Assembly (NCBI RefSeq): GCF_000004195.4
Contig: NC_030680.2
Span: 151,730,975 to 151,794,974, forward strand
DNA: 64,000 nucleotides
Origin: Xenopus tropicalis
Lineage: Eukaryota > Chordata > Amphibia > Anura > Pipidae
Reading direction: 5' to 3'
Shown here: positions 34,146-46,814 of the stretch, piece after piece
Numbering within the stretch: the stretch's first letter is position 1
Layout: every line of letters starts with the position of its first letter
Notes under the pieces: model-generated
Databases searched by the model: none
The model's input: only the letters and a program-made list of their open reading frames with translations
What the model was told of the DNA's origin: nothing
Made by a program: the position numbers and the translations under genes

Positions 34146-35106
34146 GATGCCATTAAGGAAAACGTTAACTGAATAAGTTATTGTTGCAACTGCAACTCCC
34201 AGCATCTGGTTGCAGCTTTCCCCTTTTCTGCCTAACCGGTCCCATAGGATTGAGTAAGTACTACCCCACCAGTTAGTAGGCACTCATAGGTCACTTTAAC
34301 TAACTCCCACCTCCTTCCCAGTTAGTACCCCCCTCTCAGGTGCCCTCTATCTCCTTCCTAGTTAATACCCCGTCACTGAGCCTCTATTACTGTGGGGTTC
34401 TCTGAGGGACATTTGGGGGTGCAGTATTCCAGGGAACTTTACAGAGCTTCTTATTGTATTGGGGGGGGGGGCATATTTCAGGTGCCCTGATCCTTCTTAT
34501 TAATAAGGAACCTGTATATAAAACACAGAAGGATTAGAGTGGAATGAAACCTAAATAGGCCCCTTGGTGGAGAATATAGATACAGGCAGAATGGTATATA
34601 ATAATGTTTAACAATTGTTACATATTTTCACTATGCATGCTTTGGCTCACCCCCTAATGTTGGACTAGAACTCCCTGTATCCCCCTGTATTGTAGTTCAG
34701 CAACAGCTGGAATATCAAAGGTTGAAAAGTCTTGTTCTACGTAATTCTCCCAACATTGGGGCCCCAGCTTTTATACACTGAGAGGGCCCTACCCGCTCCC
34801 CTAGCCGCTAGCCACTTGGCTCAGAACTTCTGCTCATACAGAGAATATCAACAGTTGGTCAACCGTCCTGTTACAGTCCTGCGCTTTCCCCAGAAGAGGG
34901 CGACAGAGAGAGACACGGCTACTTCTCTGCCTGTGAGACTGGGTCTAAATAGCCTGGAAATGAGAAAATACACAGGGTCACGTGTAATGGGGTTTCCTGG
35001 CAGCGCTACAGGGAACATTCATATTCTGAGCCCCTATTAATATATTAATAGTAATAATAACAGAACCGGCAGCCAAATACCTGGAAAAATACTTACCTAC
35101 AGGGAA
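34146..35106. other. non-repetitive interval upstream of barx1
   Basis: No gene was seen. It contains a degenerate ZNF143-type motif (CTGCAACTCCCAGCAT at about 34188) and a CTCF-like core at 34890. Confidence 0.4.
34890..34902 (+). promoter_or_regulatory. CTCF core-like motif
   Basis: CCAGAAGAGGGCG on the plus strand, one mismatch from the usual core. Oriented opposite to the two sites left of barx1. Confidence 0.3.
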
Positions 35107-36508
35107 CCATGTATTATAAGGGATACTGTACCCCCTACTGTAAATGATAAGGATATTAGCAGTCACTGAGGGGTTCTGTGCCCCCCATATAAAGGCACAA
35201 GGCTGCAGGCTGAGTTATACAGGGAACTCTGAGTATCACTCATGTATTATAAGGGATAATGTACCCCCTACTGTAAATGATAAGGATATTAGCAGTCACT
35301 GAGGGGTTCTGTGCCCCCCATATAAAGGCACAAGGCTGCAGGCTGAGTTATACAGGGAACTCTGAGTATCACTCATGTATTATAAGGGATACTGTACCCC
35401 CTACTGTAAATGATAAGGATATTAGCAGTCACTGAGGGGTTCTGTGCCCCCCATATAAAGGCACAAGGCTGCAGGCTGAGTTATACAGGGAACTCTGAGT
35501 ATCACTCATGTATTATAAGGGATAATGTACCCCCTACTGTAAATGATAAGGATATTAGCAGTCACTGAGGGGTTCTGTGCCCCCCATATAAAGGCACAAG
35601 GCTGCAGGCTGAGTTATACAGGGAACTCTGAGTATCACTCATGTATTATAAGGGATAATGTACCCCCTACTGTAAATGATAAGGATATTAGCAGTCACTG
35701 AGGGGTTCTGTGCCCATATAAAGGCACAAGGCTGCAGGCTGAGTTATACAGGGAACTCTGAGTATCACTCATGTATTATAAGGGATACTGTACCCCCTAC
35801 TGTAAATGATAAGGATATTAGCAGTCACTGAGGGGTTCTGTGCCCCCCATATAAAGGCACAAGGCTGCAGGCTGAGTTATACAGGGAACTCTGAGTATCA
35901 CTCATGTATTATAAGGGATACTGTACCCCCTACTGTAAATGATAAGGATATTAGCAGTCACTGAGGGGTTCTGTGCCCCCCATATAAAGGCACAAGGCTG
36001 CAGGCTGAGTTATACAGGGAACTCTGAGTATCACTCATGTATTATAAGGGATAATGTACCCCCTACTGTAAATGATAAGGATATTAGCAGTCACTGAGGG
36101 GTTCTGTGCCCCCCATATAAAGGCACAAGGCTGCAGGCTGAGTTATACAGGGAACTCTGAGTATCACTCATGTATTATAAGGGATAATGTACCCCCTACT
36201 GTAAATGATAAGGATATTAGCAGTCACTGAGGGGTTCTGTGCCCCCCATATAAAGGCACAAGGCTGCAGGCTGAGTTATACAGGGAACTCTGAGTATCAC
36301 TCGTGTATTATAAGGGATAATGTACCCCCTACTGTAAATGATAAGGATATTAGCAGTCACTGAGGGGTTCTGTGCCCCCCATATAAAGGCACAAGGCTGC
36401 AGGCTGAGTTATACAGGGAACTCTGAGTATCACTCATGTATTATAAGGGATAATGTACCCCCTACTGTAAATGATAAGGATATTAGCAGTCACTGAGGGG
36501 TTCTGTGA
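35107..36508. repeat. 133-bp minisatellite, ~10.5 copies, highly uniform
   Basis: Period 133 bp (CATGTATTATAAGGGATA, CCCTACTGTAAATGATAAGG, CCCCCCATATAAAGGCACAA, GGGAACTCTGAGTATCACT). Units differ at very few sites: GATACTG/GATAATG, one CGTG, and one lacking a few C. Each unit has a TATA-box-like CATATAAAGG. Confidence 0.96.
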
Positions 36509-37211
36509 CCGTATAAGTCAACTGTGGGGGTGCAGGGAGTTGTAGTGCAACACAGGCTGGACAATATGATGGGAGGATACAGAAGAAGATGTAGTTACCA
36601 GTAGGAGACAAAGCCCAGACGTCTCACTAAATATTCCGCTGGTGTCGTACATTTCCCTCTACGTTATTTTATCCGCACTCTATTTGCTTCTCACATTCTT
36701 CCCCCCCCCCCAAAAAATTTTTTTTCATGAAATCAGAGCCGGCCGGGGGCTATTAAATGGCAGACGGTTCATGGTCGGGCAGAGGCTTCGGTGAGACGGC
36801 TGCAACGTGACGCACTTTGGTGTCTGGCGGAATTCGCTTCATTGGGGAGATCTGACGAGATTCCGAGATGTGATTGGTCGGTTCTTGTATGAACTCTGCG
36901 CCTGAAACTGCCGCACTCACATTAACCCTTGTTATTTAATGTTCTTAGTGGGGAGTCACCTACCCTGCTGGCTTGTCTTCCCTTAGATTGCAAGCTCTCT
37001 GGGGCAGGCATGGAGAGCATAGGAGCAAAGTGGCCCTAAGAGTCAGGGCTGGAGCTAGGGGGAGGCAGAAGGGGCACCTGCCTAGGGGGCAGCGGTAGTG
37101 GGGCGAGATGGCCAGCTGGGTTGCCTAGGGCCCGCTTCTGCTAAAAGCACAGGGGTAGGTGACTGCTTGGCCCAACGATACCCCAGGAAAACAACTTCCA
37201 GGGTTCACAGC
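36509..37211. other. non-repetitive interval with a retroelement-tail remnant
   Basis: TTAGATTGCAAGCTCTCTGG followed by GGCAGG at 36984-37009 matches the L2/CR1-like tail that is expanded at 46.8 and 6.3 kb. No gene was seen. Confidence 0.45.
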
Positions 37212-39338
37212 AGTCTGGGGGGGGGGCTGTTTGTGCCTCTGGGTACTGGGAATGCCAGGGGGGCTGTAAGGTGCCACAGTCACTATTTATTGGGCTGGGG
37301 GGGGGCTGTTTGTGCCTCTGGGTACTGGGAATGCCGGGGGGGCTGTAAGGTGCCACAGTCACTATTTATTGGGCTGGGGGGGTGTTTGTGCCTCTGGGTA
37401 CTGGGAATGCCAGGGGGGCTGTAAGGTGCCACAGACAGTCACTATTTATTGGGCTGGGGGGGGGCTGTTTGTGCCTCTGGGTACTGGGAATGCCAGGGGG
37501 GCTGTAAGGTGCCACAGACAGTCACTATTTATTGGGCTGGGGGGGTGTTTGTGCCTCTGGGTACTGGGAATGCCAGGGGGGCTGTAAGGTGCCACAGACA
37601 GTCACTATTTATTGGGCTGGGGGGGGCTGTTTGTGCCTCTGGGTACTGGGAATGCCAGGGGGGGCTGTAAGGTGCCACAGTCACTATTTATTGGGCTGGG
37701 GGGGCTGTTTGTGCCTCTGGGTACTGGGAATGCCAGGGGGGCTGTAAGGTGCCACAGACAGTCACTATTTATTGGGCTGGGGGGGCTGTTTGTGCCTCTG
37801 GGTACTGGGAATGCCAGGGGGGCTGTAAGGTGCCACAGACAGTCACTATTTATTGGGCTGGGGGGGGGCTGTTTGTGCCTCTGGGTACTGGGAATGCCAG
37901 GGGGGCTGTAAGGTGCCACAGACAGTCACTATTTATTGGGCTGGGGGGGGGGGCTGTTTGTGCCTCTGGGTACTGGGAATGCCAGGGGGGCTGTAAGGTG
38001 CCACAGACAGTCACTATTTATTGGGCTGGGGGGGTGTTTGTGCCTCTGGGTACTGGGAATGCCGGGGGGACTGTAAGGTGCCACAGACAGTCACTATTTA
38101 TTGGGCTGGGGGGGGGGGCTGTTTGTGCCTCTGGGTACTGGGAATGCCAGGGGGGCTGTAAGGTGCCACAGACAGTCACTATTTATTGGGCTGGGGGGGG
38201 TGTTTGTGCCTCTGGGTACTGGGAATGCCGGGGGGGCTGTAAGGTGCCACAGACAGTCACTATTTATTGGGCTGGGGGGGGCTGTTTGTGCCTCTGGGTA
38301 CTGGGAATGCCGGGGGGGCTGTAAGGTGCCACAGACAGTCACTATTTATTGGGCTGGGGGGGGGGCTGTTTGTGCCTCTGGGTACTGGGAATGCCAGGGG
38401 GGCTGTAAGGTGCCACAGACAGTCACTATTTATTGGGCTGGGGGGGCTGTTTGTGCCTCTGGGTACTGGGAATGCCAGGGGGGCTGTAAGGTGCCACAGA
38501 CAGTCACTATTTATTGGGCTGGGGGGGCTGTTTGTGCCTCTGGGTACTGGGAATGCCAGGGGGGCTGTAAGGTGCCACAGACAGTCACTATTTATTGGGC
38601 TGGGGGGGCTGTTTGTGCCTCTGGGTACTGGGAATGCCAGGGGGGCTGTAAGGTGCCACAGACAGTCACTATTTATTGGGCTGGGGGGGCTGTTTGTGCC
38701 TCTGGGTACTGGGAATGCCAGGGGGGCTGTAAGGTGCCACAGACAGTCACTATTTATTGGGCTGGGGGGGCTGTTTGTGCCTCTGGGTACTGGGAATGCC
38801 AGGGGGGCTGTAAGGTGCCACAGACAGTCACTATTTATTGGGCTGGGGGGGGCTGTTTGTGCCTCTGGGTACTGGGAATGCCAGGGGGGCTGTAAGGTGC
38901 CACAGACAGTCACTATTTATTGGGCTGGGGGGCTGTTTGTGCCTCTGGGTACTGGGAATGCCAGGGGGGCTGTAAGGTGCCACAGACAGTCACTATTTAT
39001 TGGGCTGGGGGGCTGTTTGTGCCTCTGGGTACTGGGAATGCCAGGGGGGCTGTAAGGTGCCACAGACAGTCACTATTTATTGGGCTGGGGGGCTGTTTGT
39101 GCCTCTGGGTACTGGGAATGCCAGGGGGGCTGTAAGGTGCCACAGACAGTCACTATTTATTGGGCTGGGGGGGGGGGCTGTTTGTGCCTCTGGGTACTGG
39201 GAATGCCAGGGGGGCTGTAAGGTGCCACAGACAGTCACTATTTATTGGGCTGGGGGGCTGTTTGTGCCTCTGGGTACTGGGAATGCCAGGGGGGCTGTAA
39301 GGTGCCACAGACAGTCACTATTTATTGGGCTGGGGGGC
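37212..39338. repeat. ~80-bp G-rich minisatellite, ~26 copies
   Basis: The unit has GGGCTG, a G-run of 6-11, CTGTTTGTGCCTCTGGGTAC, TGGGAATGCCAGGGGGGCTG, TAAGGTGCCACAGACAGTCA and CTATTTATT. The G-run length differs from unit to unit, which moves the frame. Early units lack GACA. Confidence 0.95.
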
Positions 39339-39872
39339 TGGGAATGCCGGGGGGACTGGTGGGAATGCCGGGCGGGGGGGGGCCTGGGAATGCCGGGGGG
39401 GGGGGGCCTGGGAATGCCGGGGGGCTGGGAATGCTGGGGGGGGGCTGGGAATGCTGGGGTGGCTGGGTATGCCGGGGGGGGGCTGGGAATGCCGTGGGGG
39501 GGGGGGGCTGGGAATGCCGGGGGGGGGGGCTGGGAATGCTGGGGTGGCTGGGTATGCCGGGGGGGGGCTGGGAATGCCGTGGGGGGGGGGGGCTGGGAAT
39601 GCTGGGGGGGGGGCTGGGAATGCCGGGGGGGGGCTGGGAATGCTGGGGGGGGCTGGGAATGCTGGGGGGGGGGCTGGGAATGCCGGGGGGGGCTGGGAAT
39701 GCTGGGGGGGGGGGCTGGGAATGCTGGGGGGGGGCTGGGAATGCTGGGGGGGGGCTGGGAATGCCGGGGGGGGGCTGGGAATGCTGGGGGGGCTGGGAAT
39801 GCTGGGGGGGGGGGCTGGGAATGCTGGGGGGGGGCTGGGAATGCTGGGGGGGGGGGCTGGGAATGCCGGGGC
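39331..39872. repeat. ~20-bp array derived from the preceding unit
   Basis: About 25 copies of GGCTGGGAATGCYGGGG with G-runs of 4-12. This is the TGGGAATGCC-G-run part of the 80-bp unit amplified alone. Strong G-quadruplex potential on the plus strand. Confidence 0.93.
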
Positions 39873-40540
39873 CTATATGAATCCCAGCCTGGCCCTGTAT
39901 GAAGGGAACAGACACAGGTGAGTAGATCAGTGTTTGTGAGGCAGAGAAACCCAATGAGCACAGAACACTACAGGGGAAACTCAAGGTTCTTTGTGCTGCT
40001 GGAAGGAAAGTTAATACAGGAGAAGGTAATGAGGTACCTGTGGCCATCTTGGATGAGGGAAACACCTGAAAGAAGTCTGCAATGAATCTCCCGAGGCTGA
40101 TGCTTTGGAGTGATCCCCCCCCCCCCCCCAAGGAACAACTCCCCTGGGAAACAGACTTCAGGAAGGAGAAGCAGCAGTGAGGGGGAACTCCCTGGGGAGC
40201 CCAGGAGGGGGAGAAAGGTCAGGCAGCAGGGGAGTGAACCCCAAGTTCTGCTCAGCCAGAGGGGAACCCAAGATGGCGCCATACAGGGGTGTGAGGGTTC
40301 AGCAGTGACAGAGAAGCCTGGAGGGAAGGAGCTGCACAGGGGCCAGTACAGAGCAGGTAATACCTTTCCCTCATTTTCTCTGTTAGTAATGGGCCCCTGG
40401 GGGCCAATACTGAGTGACTATAGCAAACAGGACCTGGGCCCTGAATCCCCACAGTCAGTAGCAATTAAACTGTGTTTGGTAGAATAATGGCAGCCATGGG
40501 AGTTATGGAGACTCTGCAGGTAAGTGGAGCTAAATGCTGC
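39873..40540. other. non-repetitive island with YY1-like site
   Basis: No exon was recognised. AAGATGGCGCC at 40270-40280 matches the YY1 core (AAGATGGC). C run at 40117-40129. Confidence 0.4.
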
Positions 40541-43500
40541 CAGAGACCAGGGCAATATCCCAGGCAGAGAGAGTAGTGGGGCCCCAGAGACCAGGGCAAT
40601 ATCCCAGGCAGAGGGAGTAGTGGGGGCCCAGAGACCAGGGCAATATCCCAGGCAGAGGGAGTAGTGGGGCCCCAGAGACCAGGCAATATCCCAGGCAGAG
40701 GGAGTAGTGGGGCCCCAGAGACCAGGGCAGTATCCCAGGCAGAGGGAGTAGTGGGGGCCCCAGAGACCAGGGCAATATCCCAGGCAGAGGGAGTAGTGGG
40801 GCCCCAGAGACCAGGGCAATATCCCAGGCAGAGGGAGTAGTGGGGCCCCAGAGACCAGGGCAAAATCCCAGGCAGAGGGAGTAGTGGGGGCCCCAGAGAC
40901 CAGGGCAATATCCCAGGCAGAGGGAGTAGTGGGGGCCCCAGAGACCAGGGCAATATCCCAGGCAGAGGGAGTAGTGGGGCCCCAGAGACCAGGGCAGTAT
41001 CCCAGGCAGAGGGAGTAGTGGGGGCCCCAGAGACCAGGGCAATATCCCAGGCAGAGGGAGTAGTGGGGGCCCCAGAGACCAGGGCAATATCCCAGGCAGA
41101 GGGAGTAGTGGGGGCCCCAGAGACCAGGGCAATATCCCAGGCAGAGGGAGTAGTGGGGGCCCCAGAGACCAGGGCAAAATCCCAGGCAGAGGGAGTAGTG
41201 GGGGCCCCAGAGACCAGGGCAGTATCCCAGGCAGAGGGAGTAGTGGGGGCCCCAGAGACCAGGGCAATATCCCAGGCAGAGGGAGTAGTGGGGCCCCAGA
41301 GACCAGGGCAGTATCCCAGGCAGAGGGAGTAGTGGGGGCCCCAGAGACCAGGGCAATATCCCAGGCAGAGGAGTAGTGGGGGCCCCAGAGACCAGGGCAA
41401 TATCCCAGGCAGAGGGAGTAGTGGGGCCCCAGAGACCAGGGCAATATCCCAGGCAGAGGGAGTAGTGGGGCCCCAGAGACCAGGGCAATATCCCAGGCAG
41501 AGGGAGTAGTGGGGGCCCCAGAGACCAGGGCAGTATCCCAGGCAGAGGGAGTAGTGGGGGCCCCAGAGACCAGGGCAGTATCCCAGGCAGAGAGAGTAGT
41601 GGGGCCCCAGAGACCAGGGCAATATCCCAGGCAGAGGGAGTAGTGGGGGCCCCAGAGACCAGGGCAATATCCCAGGCACAGGGAGTAGTGGGGCCCCAGA
41701 GACCAGGGCAGTATCCCAGGCAGAGGGAGTAGTGGGGCCCCAGAGACCAGGGCAGTATCTCAGGCAGAGGGAGTAGTGGGGCCCCAGAGACCAGGGCAAT
41801 ATCCCAGGCAGAGGGAGTAGTGGGGCCCCAGAGACCAGGGCAGTATCCCAGGCAGAGGGAGTAGTGGGGCCCCAGAGACCAGGGCAATATCCCAGGCAGA
41901 GGGAGTAGTGGGGCCCCAGAGACCAGGGCAGTATCCCAGGCAGAGGGAGTAGTGGGGCCCCAGAGACCAGGGCAATATCCCAGGCAGAGGGAGTAGTGGG
42001 GCCCCAGAGACCAGGGCAATATCCCAGGCAGAGGGAGTAGTGGGGGCCCCAGAGACCAGGGCAGTATCCCAGGCAGAGGGAGTAGTGGGGGCCCCAGAGA
42101 CCAGGGCAATATCCCAGGCAGAGGGAGTAGTGGGGGCCCCAGAGACCAGGGCAATATCCCAGGCAGAGGGAGTAGTGGGGGCCCCAGAGACCAGGGCAAT
42201 ATCCCAGGCAGAGGGAGTAGTGGGGGCCCCAGAGACCAGGGCAGTATCCCAGGCAGAGGGAGTAGTGGGGGCCCCAGAGACCAGGGCAGTATCCCAGGCA
42301 GAGGGAGTAGTGGGGCCCCAGAGACCAGGGCAATATCCCAGGCAGAGGGAGTAGTGGGGGCCCCAGAGACCAGGGCAATATCCCAGGCAGAGGGAGTAGT
42401 GGGGGCCCCAGAGACCAGGGCAATATCCCAGGCAGAGGGAGTAGTGGGGGCCCAGAGACCAGGGCAATATCCCAGGCAGAGGGAGTAGTGGGGGCCCAGA
42501 GACCAGGGCAATATCCCAGGCAGAGGGAGTAGTGGGGGCCCAGAGACCAGGGCAATATCCCAGGCAGAGGGAGTAGTGGGGGCCCCAGAGACCAGGGCAA
42601 TATCCCAGGCAGAGGGAGTAGTGGGGCCCCAGAGACCAGGGCAGTATCCCAGGCAGAGGGAGTAGTGGGGGCCCCAGAGACCAGGGCAATATCCCAGGCA
42701 GAGGGAGTAGTGGGGGCCCCAGAGACCAGGCAATATCCCAGGCAGAGGGAGTAGTGGGGGCCCAGAGACCAGGGCAATATCCCAGGCAGAGGGAGTAGTG
42801 GGGGCCCAGAGACCAGGGCAATATCCCAGGCAGAGGGAGTAGTGGGGGCCCAGAGACCAGGGCAATATCCCAGGCAGAGGGAGTAGTGGGGCCCCAGAGA
42901 CCAGGGCAATATCCCAGGCAGAGGGAGTAGTGGGGGCCCCAGAGACCAGGGCAGTATCCCAGGCAGAGGGAGTAGTGGGGGCCCCAGAGACCAGGGCAAT
43001 ATCCCAGGCAGAGGGAGTAGTGGGGGCCCCAGAGACCAGGGCAATATCCCAGGCAGAGGGAGTAGTGGGGGCCCCAGAGACCAGGGCAATATCCCAGGCA
43101 GAGGGAGTAGTGGGGGCCCCAGAGACCAGGGCAGTATCCCAGGCAGAGAGAGTAGTGGGGCCCCAGAGACCAGGGCAATATCCCAGGCAGAGGGAGTAGT
43201 GGGGGCCCAGAGACCAGGGCAATATCCCAGGCAGAGGGAGTAGTGGGGGCCCCAGAGACCAGGGCAATATCCCAGGCAGAGGGAGCAGTGGGGGCCACAG
43301 AGACCAGGGCAGTATCCCAGGCAGAGGGAGTAGTGGGGGCCCCAGAGACCAGGGCAATATCCCAGGCAGAGGGAGTAGTGGGGCCCCAGAGACCAGGGCA
43401 ATATCCCAGGCAGAGGGAGTAGTGGGGCCCCAGAGACCAGGGCAATATCCCAGGCAGAGGGAGTAGTGGGGGCCCCAGAGACCAGGGCAGTATCCCAGGC

Positions 43501-43577
43501 AGAGGGAGTAGTGGGGGCCCAGAGACCAGGGCAATATCCCAGGCAGAGGGAGTAGTGGGGGCCCCAGAGACCAGGGC
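40541..43577. repeat. 44/45-bp minisatellite, ~68 copies
   Basis: The unit GGAGTAGTGGGGGCCCCAGA, GACCAGGGCAATATCCCAGG, CAGAG is 45 bp with five G and 44 bp with four; AATA/AGTA/AAAA variants recur in blocks. Mixed 44- and 45-bp units leave minus-strand frames open for over 1000 codons with cycling reading frames, which shows they are not proteins. Confidence 0.96.
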
Positions 43578-43880
43578 CTATTATTAATACACCATGTTGC
43601 ACCTGCTCGCCGGGCATTCGCATTGGAATAATGGGGTATTTATCAAGCTATGTTTACATTTTAGTGTAAAAGTTTTCTTTATAAAAATCAGCAGCTGCTC
43701 CTCATCCTCCAACAAAAAAAATACGTTTTTTTACCGTGGGAATTTATTTGTAGCATAAAATATGGCGACCTGATGGTGTAAATGAAAATACAGAGCTTTA
43801 TAAATTTACACCTTGTTTCACATTGGCTTTCCTGGCATAAATAACATTACCCACAATGGTAAATACAGGATTCGTTTCCA
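43578..43880. other. AT-rich interval, probable MITE remnant
   Basis: GGGGTATTTATCAAGCTATG and a later GCTTTATAAATTTACACC resemble opposed MITE ends. No gene was seen. Confidence 0.4.
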
Positions 43881-43884
43881 GCGT

Positions 43885-44150
43885 TAGACTGAGCCGCCGG
43901 GGTACCGGGAAAAAACCCAGTGGGTCCCAGCGGCCCAGATCCGATCCCCCCCCGGGCACTGCCCCGCTGTCTCCCTCCCCCAACATGCCGCAGGTAAGTT
44001 TCTTTCAGGAGCGCTCGGAGGAGGGGGTCGGAGGGTGTTGGGGCCTCTGCGGGGGGTTGAAGGCATCGGGGGCCATTGGGGGGTGCAGGGGCCCCTGAGG
44101 CAGAAGCCCCCCGTGGGCCCCAGACCCCCCCAGTCCGACCCTGTTCGGTT
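43885..44150. mobile_element. interspersed repeat (CCGGGGTACCGGGAAAAAAC)
   Basis: The ordered landmarks GCCGCCGGGGTACCGRGAAA, GTGGGYCCCAGC, GCCCAGATCCGATCC, GGGGCCCCTGAGGCAGAAGC and CCCCAGTCCGACCCTG also occur at 62650-62790. A Xenopus element of unknown class to me. Confidence 0.6.
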
Positions 44151-44564
44151 CAGTATTTTGGTTACATGAACATGGAAGTAAAAAAGCAGAAAGCCCTTCC
44201 CTGGCCCAGTTTCCATATACAAATCAGGATTTGGTATTTGGCTGAACCTTCCGCGAAGGATTAAAGTTTCGGTCAAACCGAAAATGAACGGATCTGGTGC
44301 ATCTCTAATACAAACAGGCCCCGGGGATCAATGGCCGCAGGGAGTTGTCCTGTCAGACTGTGCAGTCGTTACTTGCTGATTGTGAATGGAGAGAAAGTGG
44401 GGGGGGGGGGGGTGGTGGAAGGGGCAGCGAGTGGGGCAGGTGAAGTGTGGTACTTACCAGAGTGGGTGTAAGGAGGGGCAAATGTTCAAATGAAAGAACA
44501 TGGTGATCAGTTCTATGGGCTCTGCCCACAGTGACAACTTTGCCCTCGCAAGGCAACAAATATA
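44151..44564. other. non-repetitive interval
   Basis: G run near 44400. No gene was recognised. Confidence 0.45.
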
Positions 44565-45735
44565 CAGAGAAGGAATGTTCTGGGCACAGAATAAGCTGTA
44601 CCCCCATACTGTACTGTCTAAGGGAAACACTATGGCACCCCCTACCCATATGTATAAATACAAATATACAGAGAGGGAATGTTCTGGGCACACAATAAGC
44701 TGTACCCCCATACTGTACTGTCTAAGGGAAACACTATGGCCCCTCCTACCCATATGTATAAATACAAATATACAGAGGGAATGTTCTGGGCACACAATAA
44801 GCTGTACCCCCATACTGTACTGTCTAAGGGAAACACTATGGCACCCCCTACCCATATGTATAAATACAAATATACAGAGAGGGAATGTTCTGGGCACACA
44901 ATAAGCTGTACCCCCATACTGTACTGTCTATAGGGAAACACTATGGCACCTCCTACCCATATGTATAAATACAAATATACAGAGAGGGAATGTTCTGGGC
45001 ACACAATAAGCTGTACCCCCATACTGTACTGTCTATAGGGAAACACTATGGCACCTCCTACCCATATGTATAAATACAAATATACAGAGAGGGAATGTTC
45101 TGGGCACACAATAAGCTGTACCCCCATACTGTACTGTCTAAGGGAAACACTATGGCACCCCCTACCCATATGTATAAATACAAATATACGGAGAAGGAAT
45201 GTTCTGGGCACACAATAAGCTGTACCCCCATACTGTACTGTCTAAGGGAAACACTATGGCACCCCCTACCCATATGTATAAATACAAATATACAGAGAGG
45301 GAATGTTCTGGGCACACAATAAGCTGTACCCCCATACTGTACTGTCTAAGGGAAACACTATGGCACCCCCTACCCATATGTATAAATACAAATATACAGA
45401 GAAGGAATGTTCTGGGCACACAATAAGCTGTACCCCCATACTGTACTGTCTAAGGGAAACACTATGGCACCCCCTACCCATATGTATAAATACAAATATA
45501 CAGAGAGGGAATGTTCTGGGCACACAATAAGCTGTACCCCCATACTGTACTGTCTAAGGGAAACACTATGGCACCTCCTACCCATATGTATAAATACAAA
45601 TATACAGAGAGGGAATGTTCTGGGCACACAATAAGCTGTACCCCCATACTGTACTGTCTAAGGGAAACACTATGGCACCCCCTACCCATATGTATAAATA
45701 CAAATATACAGAGAGGGAATGTTCTGGGCATACAG
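44565..45735. repeat. 104-bp minisatellite, ~11 copies
   Basis: The unit contains GGGAATGTTCTGGGCACACA, ATAAGCTGTACCCCCATACT, GTCTAAGGGAAACACTATGG and CCCATATGTATAAATACAAA. Copies differ at a few positions. Short frames in it are artefacts. Confidence 0.96.
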
Positions 45736-46814
45736 AGCTGCACTATCTTAGGGAAAAAGGACTCTAATCCCTTATTAAATATGAGAACTAAATAATAAAT
45801 TAATGAATATACGGAAGAATTGTGTAATGGGGAAAGGGACTGAATGTTGTGGTTATAAACATTTTTATCCAGTTTCAATGTAAACACTTTAATTTGTACC
45901 ACTTGAGCCATTTGTGAAACAGAACAAGCACCGGCACCGCAGAACAATGCCAAGAGCCCTGGGGACTGAAGTAGAACATCTAAACAGCGTGCAGCGATAA
46001 TAACCATACAATGAATAAATATCCAAGTTTAATATAAAATAATATAACAACCAAAGAATTTGGGGGGGGGGTTTGATTTAATTGGTCACAATATGGTTGT
46101 GTCCTGAATTCTGCTTAGGGGCTTGAGCAAATCACAGGTGCAGCAAAGGGCTGTGGAATATTCAGCATGTAATGTGCCCATTAGATAGAATGGGGGGGGG
46201 TACACAGTCACCTCAACCAACTATGTTAACGGGATAGCCTTTGAGGTAATGGGTAAGTAATCCAGTGTCTGATATAAATCAGACTTGGCCCCTAGTAACC
46301 CCGAATAGTCCCCACGGGGTGCATATATAACCAGTGATGCTTCAGGATAGCAATGAAAAACATTTCTTCACTGTAGAATGATGGAAAGCAGTGTTTGGGG
46401 GTGCAACAGCTGAGGGTATTCATCCCATGGATCCCAGTCTCAGCCAGGAAACTATAGGCCTGTTAGTCTGACATTAGTGGTTTGAGCTGGAAATAGTGCA
46501 GAGGCTTCAACTGGGAAGAAGAATGAAGCAATAAAACTATGAGGAAAGACTGTCAGAGTTGGGATTCTTTGGTTTGGAGATAAGGCGCTTGGGAAAGGAC
46601 ATGATTACTCATTATAGACGGCATTATAGGCAGATAGTGGGGGGAGGAGTCACATGGAAAAGAAGAAGAGTTCCCTCCCCTTTTAGAAAGGAGTAAAATA
46701 ATTGCCACTGGGAGTAATGCAAGTGGTTCTTCATGGTGGGGCAGTCAGGGAAATACCCCACAGGGTCAGGCTGTGATGGCAGATTCCATTAATTCGTTTA
46801 AAGGGGCTTTAAGG
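45736..46814. other. non-repetitive interval
   Basis: About 1.1 kb with G runs at 46062 and 46192. No exon with splice-site support and no mobile element was recognised. Confidence 0.4.

Noticed and set aside
40418..43623. Two minus-strand frames of over 1000 codons
   Set aside because: 44/45-bp array. The peptide motif cycles through three frames along the array, impossible for a maintained protein.
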